64,000 nt of DNA, taken from assembly GCF_921293095.1 (NCBI RefSeq), contig NC_060250.1:12914001-12978000 (forward strand), in the 5' to 3' direction. The notes beneath the pieces were generated by a model. That model was not told the DNA's origin, ran no database searches, and saw only the letters and a program-made list of their open reading frames with translations. The stretch comes from Ischnura elegans. Lineage: Eukaryota > Arthropoda > Insecta > Odonata > Coenagrionidae. Shown piece by piece: positions 1-11,690 of this stretch. Each line of letters starts with the position of its first letter. Positions within the stretch are counted from its first letter, which is position 1. The position numbers and the translations under genes were made by a program.

Positions 1-610
1 TTGACTATGAAATTCAATTCTCTCATCATCTATTCTTTTAGCTCCCACATAATTATTTAGTTTTACATCCTTCAACATCAGCTCTATGAATCACATTTGA
101 GGCCTAGGTTTTGAGGAAACTTCCCTCTTATTCTTCTTAGGATTTCCTCATTACTCAACACCATCTACCCATTTGGCAGTAGCGTAGGCAGGAATTTCGT
201 TCGGGGTGGGGGGGGGGGGGGGTGGGGGGGGGGGGAAATTTTTGAAAAACAGAGTACTAAGTAATGGGTTTGTAACTAATATTAAAACTTTTCATAATCG
301 AAAAAACTTCATTTTTTAAATAAATATTTTGTAAATTCCTGATTTTTCAATATTTTGTTTCCTTTTATGAGGGAAAATAATTGTGTTTTTATATTTAGGG
401 TACACATAATAATAATTGTGTTTATATATTTGTCCGTACCCCCTGGACACCCCCCCTGGCTATGCACTGCCATTTGGACTTCTCGAAATCTTCGAAACTC
501 AATTTCTCTGCTGCTATCATCTCCTTGAATGGCAACCGTACAGAAATATGCTCCCGATTCAAGTCCCAATGAACTTCTTCCCTACTTCAACGCTTAAAAT
601 ACTGGCTGCT
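1..610 (-). mobile_element. RTE-type LINE fragment (family A), split by a MITE
   Basis: Read on the minus strand, bases 1-70 encode the extreme C-terminus of an RTE-type retrotransposon polyprotein. The segment DVKLNNYVGAKRIDDERIEF matches in order and spacing the better preserved plus-strand copy near 2850-2910 (DVKEKKYVGVKRLADRRIEW). Further upstream in the element (480-600 here) lies a decayed stretch matching the end of the reverse-transcriptase region seen more clearly at 9.75-9.9 kb. The frame is broken by several lesions, so this is a dead copy. A hAT-type MITE (177-469) interrupts it, so the LINE is older than the MITE. The family assignment follows from the shared C-terminal signature; the exact ends are not visible. 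Confidence 0.6.
177..469. mobile_element. hAT-like MITE with 8-bp TSD ccatttgg
   Basis: A 293-bp non-coding element is flanked on both sides by the identical octamer ccatttgg (169-176 and 470-477). The ends are imperfect inverted repeats: CAGTAGCGTAGGCAGG on the left and, reverse-complemented, CAGTGCATAGCCAGG on the right. An 8-bp duplication with CAG-starting termini is the hAT superfamily signature. The element carries a long poly-G tract interrupted by single T (about 205-235) opposed by C-rich sequence near the right end, so the two ends could pair. It has no coding capacity. Confidence 0.8.
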
Positions 611-956
611 TAGATACTCCTCTTTTTAGGAAATGCCCTGTTTCCTTGAGCTATCCTGCTGACGCGCTTGTGGGTAAAATATTTTAAGCTTGCTTTTTCC
701 TTCCCCTACCCCTTCTATGGCCGTCTCTCCTGCTAGTACTTCTGGATGTAAAGGTTATCAAAAAATACATTTTTGTTGATGTATTATTACGAAAAAACTT
801 ACCTGAATTGTCTGGATATACCAATGCGTTACCGTGATTGAACGAAAATTTTAGGATCGACATTATTTTGATCACCACCATCATCATAAGTCATTAATTC
901 GAAGCTTGATTTGACGCAGCTGTCCACTCTCCTGTCAGCTAATATTTTCCCTCATA
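611..956. other. No recognised feature
   Basis: I see no convincing coding frame, tRNA or element end here. It is AT-rich spacer between the first RTE fragment and MITE X. Confidence 0.5.
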
Positions 957-1610
957 GGGTAGTTTCCTTCATCAAAGAAAAAGAAATGAATTGATTGCGA
1001 TTCGTTACCCACCATTACTGTATTCATAATATACAAATTATTTGGTTTTACAAATCCCAGTTTAGACGAATGGCAATGGCAATTTTAACCTCATTTGAAA
1101 AAGGCCAGATTGGGGGCCATGCGATGCCACTCCACATGACGTCACAGAGACCTAGTTTCTATACGAGTAGATAGGAGTTTAACATTGTCTGAGATTACTA
1201 ATGCATGCATAAGGCACAGAGCTCAGGGAAACATCTCTTAATAATCAAACATTAAAAATATCTAAGTTCGGAAAGTTTCCCTCGTTTGATAGGGGAATAA
1301 TAATCCTTATTTAAGTCAAGCGCTACCTGCTAGCAGGGTACTCAGCTACCTGCTAGCAGCCTGCGTCGTATCAGCGCTCAAGCCTCGCCCCAAGGTCACC
1401 TCACTTGCGGCAGCGGGAACCAGAACGACGTCACGCGGGGTTTTCCCAGCATTCATACTTAACCGTCTTGTTTGCGCGCGCTTGAAAATGTTCACTTTTC
1501 ATTTAATCGCGAAAAATAGATATCGTTATTCGAAAATCTAAGAGCGTGAAATGCGTACTCCAGGAGTAATAATCTTTCGATTTAGGCAATAAAAAAATAA
1601 TAGGAAACTA
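957..1610. mobile_element. MITE family X, copy 1 (about 650 bp, uninterrupted)
   Basis: This non-coding block is repeated in inverse orientation at 53750-54755. The two match over their whole length, including tcatcaaagaaaa near the left end and gtcgtatcagcgctcaag and ccaaggtcacctcacttgcgg in the middle. The left end begins gggtagtttcc; the right end carries a decayed inverted version (ggaaacta). Copy 2 shows a TA dinucleotide on both sides, which suggests a Tc1/mariner-like target preference. A direct repeat of gctacctgctagcag lies internally at about 1321-1363. This copy is the empty-site reference for the hAT insertion in copy 2. Confidence 0.75.
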
Positions 1611-1689
1611 TTGCGTATATTTTCTGTATTTCATGCGTAATAAAGTGACTTATTTAACCCATTTTTGGCATTTCGTTCGGCGTTTGGCG

Positions 1690-2180
1690 TTGGGCCGTTC
1701 GATTGCCCACTCAGTCGATCCATCTGATCTTCACCATTCTTTCGTTTCTCCGCATTTCGAATGATTCCATTCTAGACTCCTCTGCTGCAATCAACGTTTA
1801 TGCCTCACTTGCACACAGAAACATACTCCATTTGTAGCCACTGTTTCACCCATTATTACCTTGCTTCTATACTTGTATTTTAGGCTACAAGTAGATCCTC
1901 CATTACGCAGAATGTCCGCTTCGCCTGCGCTGTACTACTATTTATTTCGTGTTTTGCTCATCGCTGATAACTTGGTTTCCAAGTAACCAAAGCTATTTTA
2001 CGTCTTCCGCCTTTTGTTTTCGCAGTTGAGTTTTTATCCTAGCCTCCACTCTTTTGCAGCATTTCTAAGTTTTCTTTTATTGGTTTTTAGCTGATATTTG
2101 GCCATTGTTCTTTCCATAATTATCAGTCTTCTTCAAATGCCTCTCTGTCTCGACTATGGCTACTATGTCGTACGCAGCAT
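1690..2180 (-). mobile_element. RTE-type LINE fragment (family A), C-terminal RT region
   Basis: On the minus strand this stretch is the same region as 9.75-10.0 kb and 10.36-10.7 kb: the end of the RT domain leading into the conserved RTE tail. Diagnostic plus-strand strings are gtcgatccat, atcttcaccattctttcg and catttcgaatg, which recur in the same order in the other copies. No intact frame survives. Both ends are diffuse. Confidence 0.55.
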
Positions 2181-2230
2181 AGGTATTCATTCTTTCTTGT
2201 TAGATATATATCTCATGAAGCATTCTCTTT

Positions 2231-2300
2231 GATTTTATACTCCACTGTCAGTGTGTTCTTCACTATCAGTTTATACACACTGATACTGGAGTATAAAATC
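2231..2300. repeat. Inverted repeat (about 25-bp arms)
   Basis: gattttatactcca followed by tcagtgtg on the left is mirrored by cacactgat and tggagtataaaatc on the right, with a loop of about 20 bp. The function is unknown; it may be the core of a short foldback element. Confidence 0.7.
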
Positions 2301-2599
2301 ATTAAGTACGGTTTCATGAAGTGCTTTTAGATGATGAAATCATTTAGGTGAAAAATGAGTCCTCGATGTCAATTGAAAATGATTCAAATAAGCAAAATTG
2401 AAAATCTATTTAATAATGCAGCGTTATCACCATAAGTACTAATTTTAACATAACAAACAGTTTCAGGGTTTCTTTTTTTATTTCTCAATGATGTAAAAAA
2501 GATTAAATTTGTGAATTTCATCCGGTAAGAAGACCCGGGTTTCAGCGAATTGTGATATCATCAGGCCAAATAATTATAAATTTTATTTAATTATAATGC

Positions 2600-2955
2600 A
2601 TAAAACTCGCGGCTGAGCTTAAGTTACTAACTATCGACCGAGTTAGTAGCGAGGAAGTCCTAATAAGAGTAGGTGAGAAGAGAAGCCTCATGAAAACCTT
2701 AATAAGAAGACGGAACAACCTTATAGGCCACATCTTGAGACATGATGGCATGATGAAGACAATCGTCGAAAGACAAGTGGAAGGCAAGAACGGAAAAGGA
2801 AGACCTCGAACAAAATATATGGAACAAGTAAAGAAGGATGTGAAAGAGAAGAAATACGTAGGTGTGAAAAGATTAGCTGATAGGAGAATTGAGTGGAGAG
2901 CTGCGTCAAACCAATCCTAGGATTGCTGACCAGTGATGATGATGCATAAAAGAAT
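2600..2955 (+). pseudogene. RTE-type LINE 3' end (family A), C-terminal ORF fragment
   Basis: The open frame from about 2582 to 2920 encodes the C-terminal tail typical of arthropod RTE endonuclease/reverse transcriptases. It reads TIDRVSSEEVLIRVGEKRSL, then a LIGHILRHDG motif, then a basic GKNGKGRPRTKYMEQVKKDV segment, ending RIEWRAASNQS and a stop. This is the best preserved copy of the tail in the window; it lacks the endonuclease and RT domains, so the insertion is strongly 5'-truncated, as is usual for LINEs. It is followed by tgatgatgatgca, resembling the short simple-repeat tails of RTE elements. The clade is known; its assignment here rests on these motifs. Confidence 0.8.
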
Positions 2956-3304
2956 TGATATTAGTTTTTAGTTATCGGTGATCATCTGCGTATGTAAATC
3001 ATTCATAATACTCTTAAAACCGATGCCATCATGCCAAGAAACGTGTGTAAAAATTTGTTTTCCGTTGATTAAGAAGTTTCTAAGGTTACCGCGAGTAAAA
3101 AATTACTCTATCATAAATATCTTTATGTAATGATAATACTTAGCAGCACTTATTTACATTCAGGTAACTTTGCCCTTCATTACGCTAATCTCTCTTATCG
3201 CGTTTGATGAAATTGCAAATAAGTGTGTCTGTTGCGTAGAAGAGATGAACACTCGAAGCAAAAACCGATTTTAAAACTGCTGGTAACACCACCTTTTAAT
3301 AGTT
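2956..3304. other. No recognised feature
   Basis: AT-rich sequence with no supported gene or repeat boundary. Confidence 0.5.
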
Positions 3305-3312
3305 CTCTCAGG

Positions 3313-3596
3313 CATGGGTGCAGCTAGAAATTAAGGCTGGGGGGGAGGGTTTAGGTGCAACACTAACACCGGGGTGTGGGGGTATGGAATACCCACCAGG
3401 ATAAGCGGTAGGTGCGAGATTAATAAATTGCGGAATTTTTAAGATAAATGGTTCAAAATGGTGAGTTTTACGGCTTTTTGAGGGATGTTTTATCCATCCT
3501 TACAATATTCTATTAGTAATATCAATCCAATAAGTAAAATGGATTAGACTTAAAAATTTCTCTGAGCTCTCAAAAACCCCCCTCGCTGCGCCACTG
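3313..3596. mobile_element. hAT-like MITE with 8-bp TSD ctctcagg
   Basis: A 284-bp element is bounded by perfect copies of ctctcagg (3305-3312 and 3597-3604). The termini are CATGGGTGCAGC on the left and, reverse-complemented, CAGTGGCGCAGC on the right. The interior is non-coding, G-rich near the left end and C-rich near the right end, the same design as the MITE at 177-469. It is related in style to, but not an obvious copy of, the other two hAT MITEs in this window. Confidence 0.8.
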
Positions 3597-3604
3597 CTCT
3601 CAGG

Positions 3605-6370
3605 TTACCTGCCGGGTGACAGATTTCGTCTGGTCTAACGTTTCTACTTCTGACGCGTCCTTTTTACAATGTTTTTATGAACTAGGTTTGTCGTTTGTCT
3701 TCTTGTCCGTATCGAATCTTCCATTCAGTTGTAACTCACTTCCCGATTAGCTATAAAGCTGAAAGTTTTAGGATAACTCAGAATCAGATGAAAATGCAAT
3801 ATTATGGCAATTTTATAATGATTTTAACTATATCTCATATTGTTAGTCAGAAGTTAAAATTATAGATGGAGATTAGTTCAAAATATGGCGACTAAAATCC
3901 GATATCGGCGCTACGATCTGTGAAAGGAAAGGGAATGATAGAAAATCATGAAGAAAAATTTGTTTAAATCAAAGTTTATTGAAAATTTGTCGCGAGAGAA
4001 ACGTTGCTTTTTATGAAAAAATATTTTTATACTGTTATCTTGTGAATGAACTAGGTTCGTATTAATGGATCATTTCTTGAAGACGAGGAACATAATGGAC
4101 CTTGTTGTTGTTCTTGGACTTCTCTCGCCCAGCTGGAAACTCAAAAGAAATTAACTGTGTCATTTTTGCACGTCCTAAAGATATAGTTCGCTTCTAACAT
4201 TGTCATCTTTGCCACTCTCGATCAAGAAGGTTGTAAATGTATCTGAAGGCGCTGTTTCCGAATTTCTGTCGTGGCCAAAGTTCCGCCATCTTAGTTTGGA
4301 CTTAAGTCTCCGACTAATATTTTGAGGTAGCTAAGTTTTGTTCTGAAAATGAACCACATTAAGCGAAAAATGCTACCATAATCATTAGTATTTCGCCGGT
4401 GATTGTCATAGGATTTTCCCATCATTCGCAATACTTCTTTTAATGTATAAACTCTGTGTCTGTTAGCAGCTTCACTGGCGGGGATATCCTTGAAAATACG
4501 CTTTAATACTGTGATTGTTACTTTCCGTTGGCTCTATCGAATCAAATACGAGTATAAGTGCAGTTAAATGACTAGTTTACTCTCGAAAAAGTTTATTTTC
4601 ATCTGAGCTGGTTGTAGAACGTAACCGTGGTGATTAATAATAATTTTTCCCTGGGAAAAGATGTTTGAGTCATAAATTCGCGAATCCTACTAATGAAGTA
4701 AGAAAAAATGTTTAAATTATGCATTCCATTGTTTATTTTAATGTATTAACGAGTTATGGCCAAAAATTTCAACAAATGGTAAGCATTGACCCTTATGTGA
4801 TTGTCAATGTTTTGGTCAAAGTGGGCGTGGCTTATCCTTCCCAAGCACCCCCATTCCTGCCACACTTCGCTCCACTCTCGAAACCAGTGGTGACCCCCCT
4901 CCAGATATTTACAACCTCCTTACTCTCGATAGATGCCTATCCACAATATTTCGTGCTATTTAATCGCAGCCGATGAACCACTTGCGGCTTCTAACAAATT
5001 CGTGCTAAAAATGAGTAGCGTTACATAATAATCTTTCAAACGAATCCCGTCCCTTTTCTTTGAAGTTTTATTTCTTTGTACGCTGTACTTGTCCAGGGAC
5101 CCGGCCGACCGATTTCCTTTCTTTCACGAAGTTCATTTCTCAACATATTTATCAGCTACCGATTAAGCCTACACCTTCAAAGTCCTTTCTAAGACTACCG
5201 ACGATCTTGCATTGTAACTTGTATGAATGAACTCGCCTCCGCTTCAGACCTCGTTTGGGCGAAAACTGAACTTGACTGAATTTGGCGTAAATACGTTGCT
5301 GAAAGCTTGATAAGAGCGTCTACTGACTCAAAATGACTTATAGGGGAGTAAATCAACTTTGAATATAAACAATAGACCCTGGTTTGATTTGGTGGAAATT
5401 TTCAGTCACGTTGATTGAAGAACACACAAAATGTTGTTATTTTCCGCTCTCTTATCAAACTTGCATGGTCGATTTAAAACGAAGGTTGTTTAAGGAGGTT
5501 TATTGTCAAAAGACTTTGCTTCTGACTTCTTCTCATAATGGCTGTGCATTAACCTTCCTCAGAGGAATCATCCACCCCCTCGGCCTTTTATCGTCATTTG
5601 TGACCTAATACAATGCTCGTTTTTTTGTATATGTGAACTATTTGGTGTTTAGTTAACTAGTGGGTATCATATACAGTGTGTTCATCATCCCCCTTGTCCT
5701 AACCCTTTTAATTTTTGCTTCCCCCACCTTAATTGAAGCATTGATATATTTTGATACTTTACTGGTGTTCGACACCTTGAGAATGACGGTTATCCGCTGA
5801 AACCCAGCTAGTTATAAGTTTGATTAAATTGCGGAAAATTGCACAAGTATGTGTCCTTTTATCATTGACTTGGAATGGCCATTAGTTGAAAAAGTCGGAA
5901 GTTTCTTCAAAATAACAGTTTTGCATACATGAAGTATACCATGTAATATAATGCCAAATTGGGAGAAATAATGAGATAGATTGTGATTTATTTGATTGTG
6001 AAGGTGCATTTTTAGCTGCAGTAGTGCCTCTCTTACTGTTGGTAGGGACTTGACCATTAAATAGTCAGCCAGTGAGTGAATGTGAGTGAATTCGACACGC
6101 CTGTGGTGCGTGTCGAATGATGTGATATGAAGTACTTTTTGAATTAAATGTGGCAGTTTTTTGTATCAGGCGATATAATCTACGACAAATCGACATAATT
6201 AAGTAGCTGATACGTTGAGAAGATCGTCTAATCTCTATTAATCCCTAAAGCGGCTTCAATGAACATGGAATCTCCATTAATTGGAAAATCACAATTTATT
6301 GAAGTATACCGGGACTAGCCACGGTGATAACTTTTACGGAGTCACCCGCAATGCGCAAATAGTGCGAAAA
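3605..6370. other. Long stretch without recognised genes
   Basis: Several short open frames occur (up to 85 codons at 4719-4976), but none shows a recognisable domain, codon bias or convincing splice context. I found no element boundaries. Confidence 0.5.
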
Positions 6371-6392
6371 ATCCACAGAGGAAAAATCATTC

Positions 6393-6464
6393 GCCTTGAC
6401 CGGGATTCGAACCCGGATCCCTCGATTTTCGGCCGAATGCTTTAGCCATTACAGCTACCGAGGC
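6393..6464 (-). repeat. tRNA-like SINE head
   Basis: On the minus strand a 72-nt tRNA-shaped sequence has a perfect B box (ggttcgaatcc), an A-box-like tagctgtaatgg, and terminal 7-bp arms that pair with one mismatch and one wobble. The anticodon arm pairs poorly, and the loop cggccga lacks the conserved T33, so this is a SINE or tRNA pseudogene rather than a working tRNA. It is flanked by an inverted repeat: ccacagagga on the left (6373-) and tcctctgtgg on the right (to about 6481), which may mark the larger repeat that carries it. Confidence 0.65.
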
Positions 6465-6481
6465 GTTATTCTCCTCTGTGG

Positions 6482-7298
6482 AAATTCTCTTAGTAGTTGA
6501 TAGGTGAAAGGAATACGGTAATGTCTATCGACTGTGATGAGGTCCATCTAAATTAATCGTAATTCGATTTAATGATTAAAAGATGTTCTGGACTATGATT
6601 TTGAGAATGCATAGTTTACCTGAATGATATTGATTTAGGTTACGCCAAGTTCCGATAGCAGGACCTTATATTTCCACACTCCCCTCTGGTTATTTCACTG
6701 ATGATTTAGTTCCCTGATATAATTCCACCTTGAGCTCTTCCTCTTCTTACTCATTTGTTTACGTTGGAGCACACGAGCAGTTCGAGCCCCACAATCAGCG
6801 GCAGTCCTTATTCGCTGGAAAGCTGCGTAACGCCTTCTGTTCGTTCGTTGCGGTTTTAAACCCATTTCCGCGCAGAAATCTTTCTACTTGCGATTATGCA
6901 TATATTTAAGTACGGGTTGTCTTTAGTGTAATCTATTGAAATATTCTGGTGATACAGAAACTTGTTTCTTCAGCATGACCCGTAGATATTGTAGGTGCAC
7001 TGGATGGTAACTAGGTCAGAATCTAATCCTGTTCAAGTTCTGTGAGTAAACTTGATAGTTAGGATGAATCGGATAGGAAGGATGAATCTTCAGGGAATGC
7101 ATATTTTGAATGGGGGAAAGTTAGAGTAATATAAACAATTCAATGTCCTTTGTGATACTTTTATGAAATTAACAGACAATAGGCGTCCAATGTTGTATTT
7201 CCATTTTACGCCCAACTCCTTCCGTCATTGGGCTTACTTCAATCGGCTTAAAATATAGGATAACAGGTTGATTAAGATATCGCAAGCTTCAAAAACAC
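6482..7298. other. No recognised feature
   Basis: No coding frame or repeat is supported. The minus-strand 3' part of the neighbouring Helitron may extend into it, but no Helitron terminal hairpin was located. Confidence 0.4.
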
Positions 7299-7500
7299 TT
7301 ATGCAACAATTTCAAAAACTTCTCTAAAAACAATATTAGAAGTAAGAGCGTTGTCGTCCGTATCTTTTTGGTCATGAGTTTCTTTGTCACGAACATAGAT
7401 ATCACGGAAAGTGCGAACTCTAGAAAATGCCACATACAACTGTTCATGCGAAAAAATCTCCCTCACTTTCATACACAACAATTTTATACCAGTCACCCAT
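7299..7500 (-). pseudogene. Helitron helicase C-terminal fragment
   Basis: The minus-strand frame contains EIFSHEQLYVAFSRVRTFRD and, nearer the stop, SNIVFREVF. The HEQLYVAFSRVR block is the conserved last helicase motif (superfamily 1B, Pif1-like) of Helitron Rep/Hel proteins, and a T/S-x-N-V-V-Y-x-E-V-L ending is usual for them, so this is the authentic C-terminus. Only about 60 codons survive; the Rep domain and the Walker A and B motifs are absent. Helitrons move by rolling-circle replication and often capture flanking DNA. A host Pif1 helicase is less likely because the ending is Helitron-like. Confidence 0.75.
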
Positions 7501-8040
7501 GCACAATAACTTTTAAAAGTCGGTCGTTCACCCGGTTCAGCCGTCTCCGATATTCTCCGAAGCCGACTTTCGTGTATTGCTTACGTGTTCCTTGTCCACT
7601 GGGGATCTGTTTGACTTGATCAGGTTGTGCAAATGGTGCAACTTGACTATTTCAATCCTCGCAAAGAGCCCCAAGAAGGATTTCAGATGTATGTATGCCC
7701 CATGAACCCTCCCCCCAAACAATTCCACCACCGAAGAAAGCGGAGAAGAATTTTAGGATTTTTCCGGCGCGTAACCCATCGCGCGACAGAGAAAGAGAAA
7801 GGAAAATCAGAGACGTTAGTTACATTAGTATTGTTCTATGTTTTTTTAAGAAAAATAGTACGAACGACATCAGCGTGGCATTATGATTGCGAGTCAACAA
7901 TTAATGGTGGTAATGGAAAAACATAGTTCACCTGCCCTTCTGACGTGAAAAAGGGAGTATATTTGATTATTATTAAAGGTATCCTGATAATGTTGGATTG
8001 CATGGAAGATTTTGCGAACTTCCCCGCCTGCGCTCTTCCC
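7501..8040. other. No confidently recognised feature
   Basis: Overlapping small open frames lie on both strands (for example 7627-7926, 99 codons plus). None matches a family I know. Upstream helicase sequence of the Helitron is not recognisable here. Confidence 0.4.
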
Positions 8041-8044
8041 AACT

Positions 8045-8310
8045 AGAACTTATCACTTTAATTAACAGTAACGCCCATTCGCATTGCTACCTTTCATTCT
8101 ATCCATACCCTTACTTTCATCCTTTCCCCCCCTCCCCCGCCTTACCTCAAATCTCTCCACCATGGACAGCACTTATTCATATCTTTTCCTCTCCGTCCAT
8201 CTCACCTTTTCCGTTCTTTGTTAAACTCACTTCTCGGATGCCTTCATTCTTTTCTTGTTCCTCTTTCGTCGTCATCTAAGTTTCCACACCGTCAAACGCT
8301 ACATCCCAAG
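8045..8310 (-). mobile_element. RTE-type LINE 3' fragment (family B)
   Basis: The strings ccttcattcttttcttgttcctctttcgtcg and ctaagtttccacacc parallel the C-terminal RT-tail region of the longer family B element at about 30150-30290 (there ending in ctaagtgtctatgtttccgcacc). Read on the minus strand this is the acidic and basic linker before the conserved tail. The plus-strand 93-codon frame here is a shadow. Confidence 0.5.
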
Positions 8311-9555
8311 CAGTATATTTGGTAGCTTTTAAATATAGGTTGTACTAATTGTGCAGAAATAGTCATCAGATACTCAACACGGTATATTTTATTCGGATGA
8401 AAATTATGCATACGTAGTCTTGCGTTAGTAGGAATAGGATCATTATTTGTTTATCCGTACGACTGACTGAATGTATTCATTGCGTGAGTGTTAGTTCTAT
8501 TATTGCGACGAAACCACTTATAAATTAAAACGTGGAGGACATTGACATATATTAAATCACCAGACACCAGTTAGGACTGATTCTAGCAGAAAAAAGGAGA
8601 ATGACTTAGTTTGACCTCCCAATGAAAGGGACAAGGATTGAAGGTGTAGTATTAAATGTGCCTGAAAATGGTAATAAATAGACAAAAAAGTCATATATTT
8701 AATGCCTCCATTAGTCTTTTAACAATCGAAAATGTATTTACGATAACTATTAAGACATTCGAACTTAGATGAATATGAAGATGTGGGTTGCTTAGTGGTG
8801 CCTGGAATATATTCAGCATTATTTAACTATTTGCTTAGGGAAATGTTAGTAACGACTGGAATAAATATATTACCGAATTAAAAATAATAATTTAGCGCAC
8901 ATTAGTATTTTTTTATTTCTCGTTTGATGAAACTCTTAGCAAACTTCAGGATAATATTCATCCCAAGAAAATGCTGAGGAGTAATGAATGCGCCTACCAG
9001 AGTGTTTAAAATACTTAAACATGGAGCAATATGCATTGATGGTGCTTGGCAATAATGTGTTAAACGCATAATCTAGAAGGTTATATTGTAGGTATCTTTT
9101 AGAATACTATTTTAGACGTAAATTCCGATTTTAGTTTCTTCCTTTGCTTGCGACGTGCGTTGCGACGCAGATACGTCTCAGTGTTTTTTATTTCAAGCCA
9201 GACTACTCAAGACTATCTATCTCAAAATACACTAATTAAATACTTCTCAAATAGAGAATATAGTACAGGAAATAATTTATCAGGTTGAAATCGCGTGATG
9301 ATGTCTTTTAGAGACATCGTTGCTAGAAACTTCACTTTTCATGCTGCTTAGATTTTATTTTTATTTTTTTCTGCGTATGCTACATATCTTCGGTTTAATT
9401 ATGAATTTAATGGGGATTTAAACCTATTTTACGTTTAGAATAAAAAAATGTGCTGAATCGATATACTTCGAGCGAATAATCGACATGGAAAAATCGAAGC
9501 GTTTTTGTCAAATTAATGGGTTAACAGTGAAATTTAAGACTGTGACTAGCTTTTT
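8311..9555. other. No recognised feature
   Basis: AT-rich DNA without supported genes, tRNAs or element ends. Confidence 0.5.
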
Positions 9556-10000
9556 CACAATGAAAAATTTATTTTCTTTCACATTCTTTGTCATTCCTGT
9601 CCCATGTAACTCATTCGGGGACCCCCCTTGCCCTTCTTCCCTTCCAATTGTCCATCTATGATTGTTTTCATCATGAGGCCAACTTAGCTGTCCCGTCTTC
9701 GCCCTGAATTTTTTAGAAGACATGTATTTTCTCCCCCTCTTCTTAGCACTTTCTCATTACTAACTCTGTCGATCCATTTTATCTTCATCATTCTTCGGTA
9801 GCACCACATTTCGAATGCATCCACTTTTGACTTCTCTGCTGCAGTCAACGTCCAAGCCTCGCTTCCTTAGAGAAACATGCTCCATATGTAGCATCTGATA
9901 AAATTGTTACTTTCATGCTCATATTTTAAGATATGAATAGATTCTTCATATTGTGGAAAGCCCTCCTCGTCTGGATCTCAATGTTCATCCCGATAAAACT
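9556..10000 (-). mobile_element. RTE-type LINE fragment (family A)
   Basis: The minus strand encodes, with frameshifts, an RT C-terminal block that includes LTAAEKSKVDAFEMWCYRRM followed by KIKWIDRVSNEKVLRR. It then gives a decayed GKG-RPR-like basic segment ending before KNVKENKF. This order is the same as in the plus-strand 3' end at 2.6-2.95 kb. The copy is 5'-truncated and not functional. Confidence 0.7.
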
Positions 10001-10199
10001 GGCTTTAAGGGCATTCCTGCAATCAGAAACTTTATTTCGAAATGAACATAATTGAAAACGTGAATGATAAAGGTGACTAATTGTGACTCAGACTTGCGGA
10101 AAAATTTCTCAGCTATGGGAATATTGTGGTTGATGAAAGGTTAAAGTTAAAACTAAAATCCACTAAAAAGAAAATTATTTATTATTACTATGTACTTGC

Positions 10200-11690
10200 A
10201 CTATGAAACTCATTCGTGGCCGTCTTTTGACTTTTTGTTTTCTTCCCGTTCAATGGTCTTTCCACAATTATCTTTATAAGAACATATTGCCTCATGATGT
10301 GACCGTTTAAATTATCCCGTCGTCGTCTTAGCTTTTTTGGAATGCATATATTTTTCTTGACTTGCTAGTACTTCCTCATTACTTTCTCGGTCGATCCATT
10401 TTATCTTTATCATTCTTCTGTATCACAACATCACAAATACTTCCAATCTTGACTTTTGTCTTTCTGTCGTCGCCCATGACTCATTCCCATAAAGGAATAT
10501 GCTACGTTAATATATTTGCAATTAATATATTAATAGCATTTGACGAGTTATTTCCTTACTTCTCTCTAATTGTATTCTTAGCTCTGAGTAGGTTCTTCTT
10601 TACGATGATGGCCTTCTTCACATTGATTGATCTACTTACTATTTTTGTTCACTTCGTCCATCGCTGTTAACTCAGTTTCCTAGGTTTTAGAACTCTTTCA
10701 CCTCTTCATGAATTTTGTTCATAGGCTGATATTGTTCGTGGTTTCCTCTGCTTTGCCGCATGTGTTAGATTTTTTATCAATGACTTCATTTTTATTTTCA
10801 TTTAGTCAGAATTTTTCTTTTTTCCTCGTCCGTCACTGGCTTGTCGACACAAAAGTGAAACAGCTTATCTTTTTCCATGGATATATTTACTCCTTCTCTT
10901 TGACTGATTTGAATTTAACATTGATGGCTTTCTCGATGTACTTTTGAAAATTTCCTGGCAAAAGTGCTCACCCATGTCTCATTACGATCTTAATGAGTTG
11001 ACTCTCATTACATTCTTTTCTACTTTACCTACATCTTCGATCATTTTCTCTTCGTCTGTATCACTCTTCCAGGTATACTTTCCAATAACTTCACTTAAGA
11101 TTTGGTTTTAAATCTAAAAATATTCATTCTTGTCATTGATGGCTTCGCGTATTGAACACTGTTCTTTGATTTTTTTCTTACAAATTTTCTCGATAATTTT
11201 CATTTTTGCGCAGTAGAGATTATTTTGTATTTCTTGGAATATGTTCATCATCCAAGTTTCACTATTAAATCGAAACTTGAAGCTTTCACGTGGTGGAAGG
11301 GCTCCATATTAATAATGAAAAACAAGTGACAATAAAACAAGTAACAAGATGTTTTTCATTATTAACACGTTTCACTATTTTTCCTTGCTTTTCGACAAGC
11401 CTTGTTCCTTATTTACCCATTGAAGTAACTCTGGCTTTCTTTTGTTTTAACAATCTCATATTCTTTGATTCTTCAATGAGGCCTAATACTTTTCCCGTGA
11501 TCCATGGCTTTTTCTTGATTGCCTTACTTCTCCCCAGAAGATCCTTTTTGTCTTCCTCTAGTGCTATTCAAATAATTTTACGTCTTTCTCCCTCTGATTT
11601 CTAAGTTATTTATTTCACTACTTTGATTTCTGCTGCTCCTTGAATGAACATTGATGTTGCGGTACTTTTATTTATTCTACATGCCGTATG
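10200..11690 (-). pseudogene. RTE-type reverse transcriptase (family A), decayed
   Basis: This is the longest family A copy in one piece. From right to left (5' to 3' on the minus strand) come a charged linker (about 11.65-11.1 kb), an RT segment with a decayed MRHG.ALLPG followed by FQKYIEKAIN at about 10.95 kb (normally VRQG-C-LSP-LFN-YIEKA), a decayed active-site region, an NSDGRSEQK block near 10.65 kb (normally SDGR), and the tail region near 10.3-10.4 kb. Stops and frameshifts are frequent, so it is inactive. The upstream endonuclease is not recognisable. Confidence 0.65.

Noticed and set aside
6393..6464. Functional tRNA gene
   Set aside because: The anticodon arm does not pair well and the loop lacks T33; more likely a SINE head.
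7537..7731. Upstream part of the Helitron helicase
   Set aside because: Minus-strand frames here do not show helicase motifs; they cannot be linked to the C-terminal fragment.
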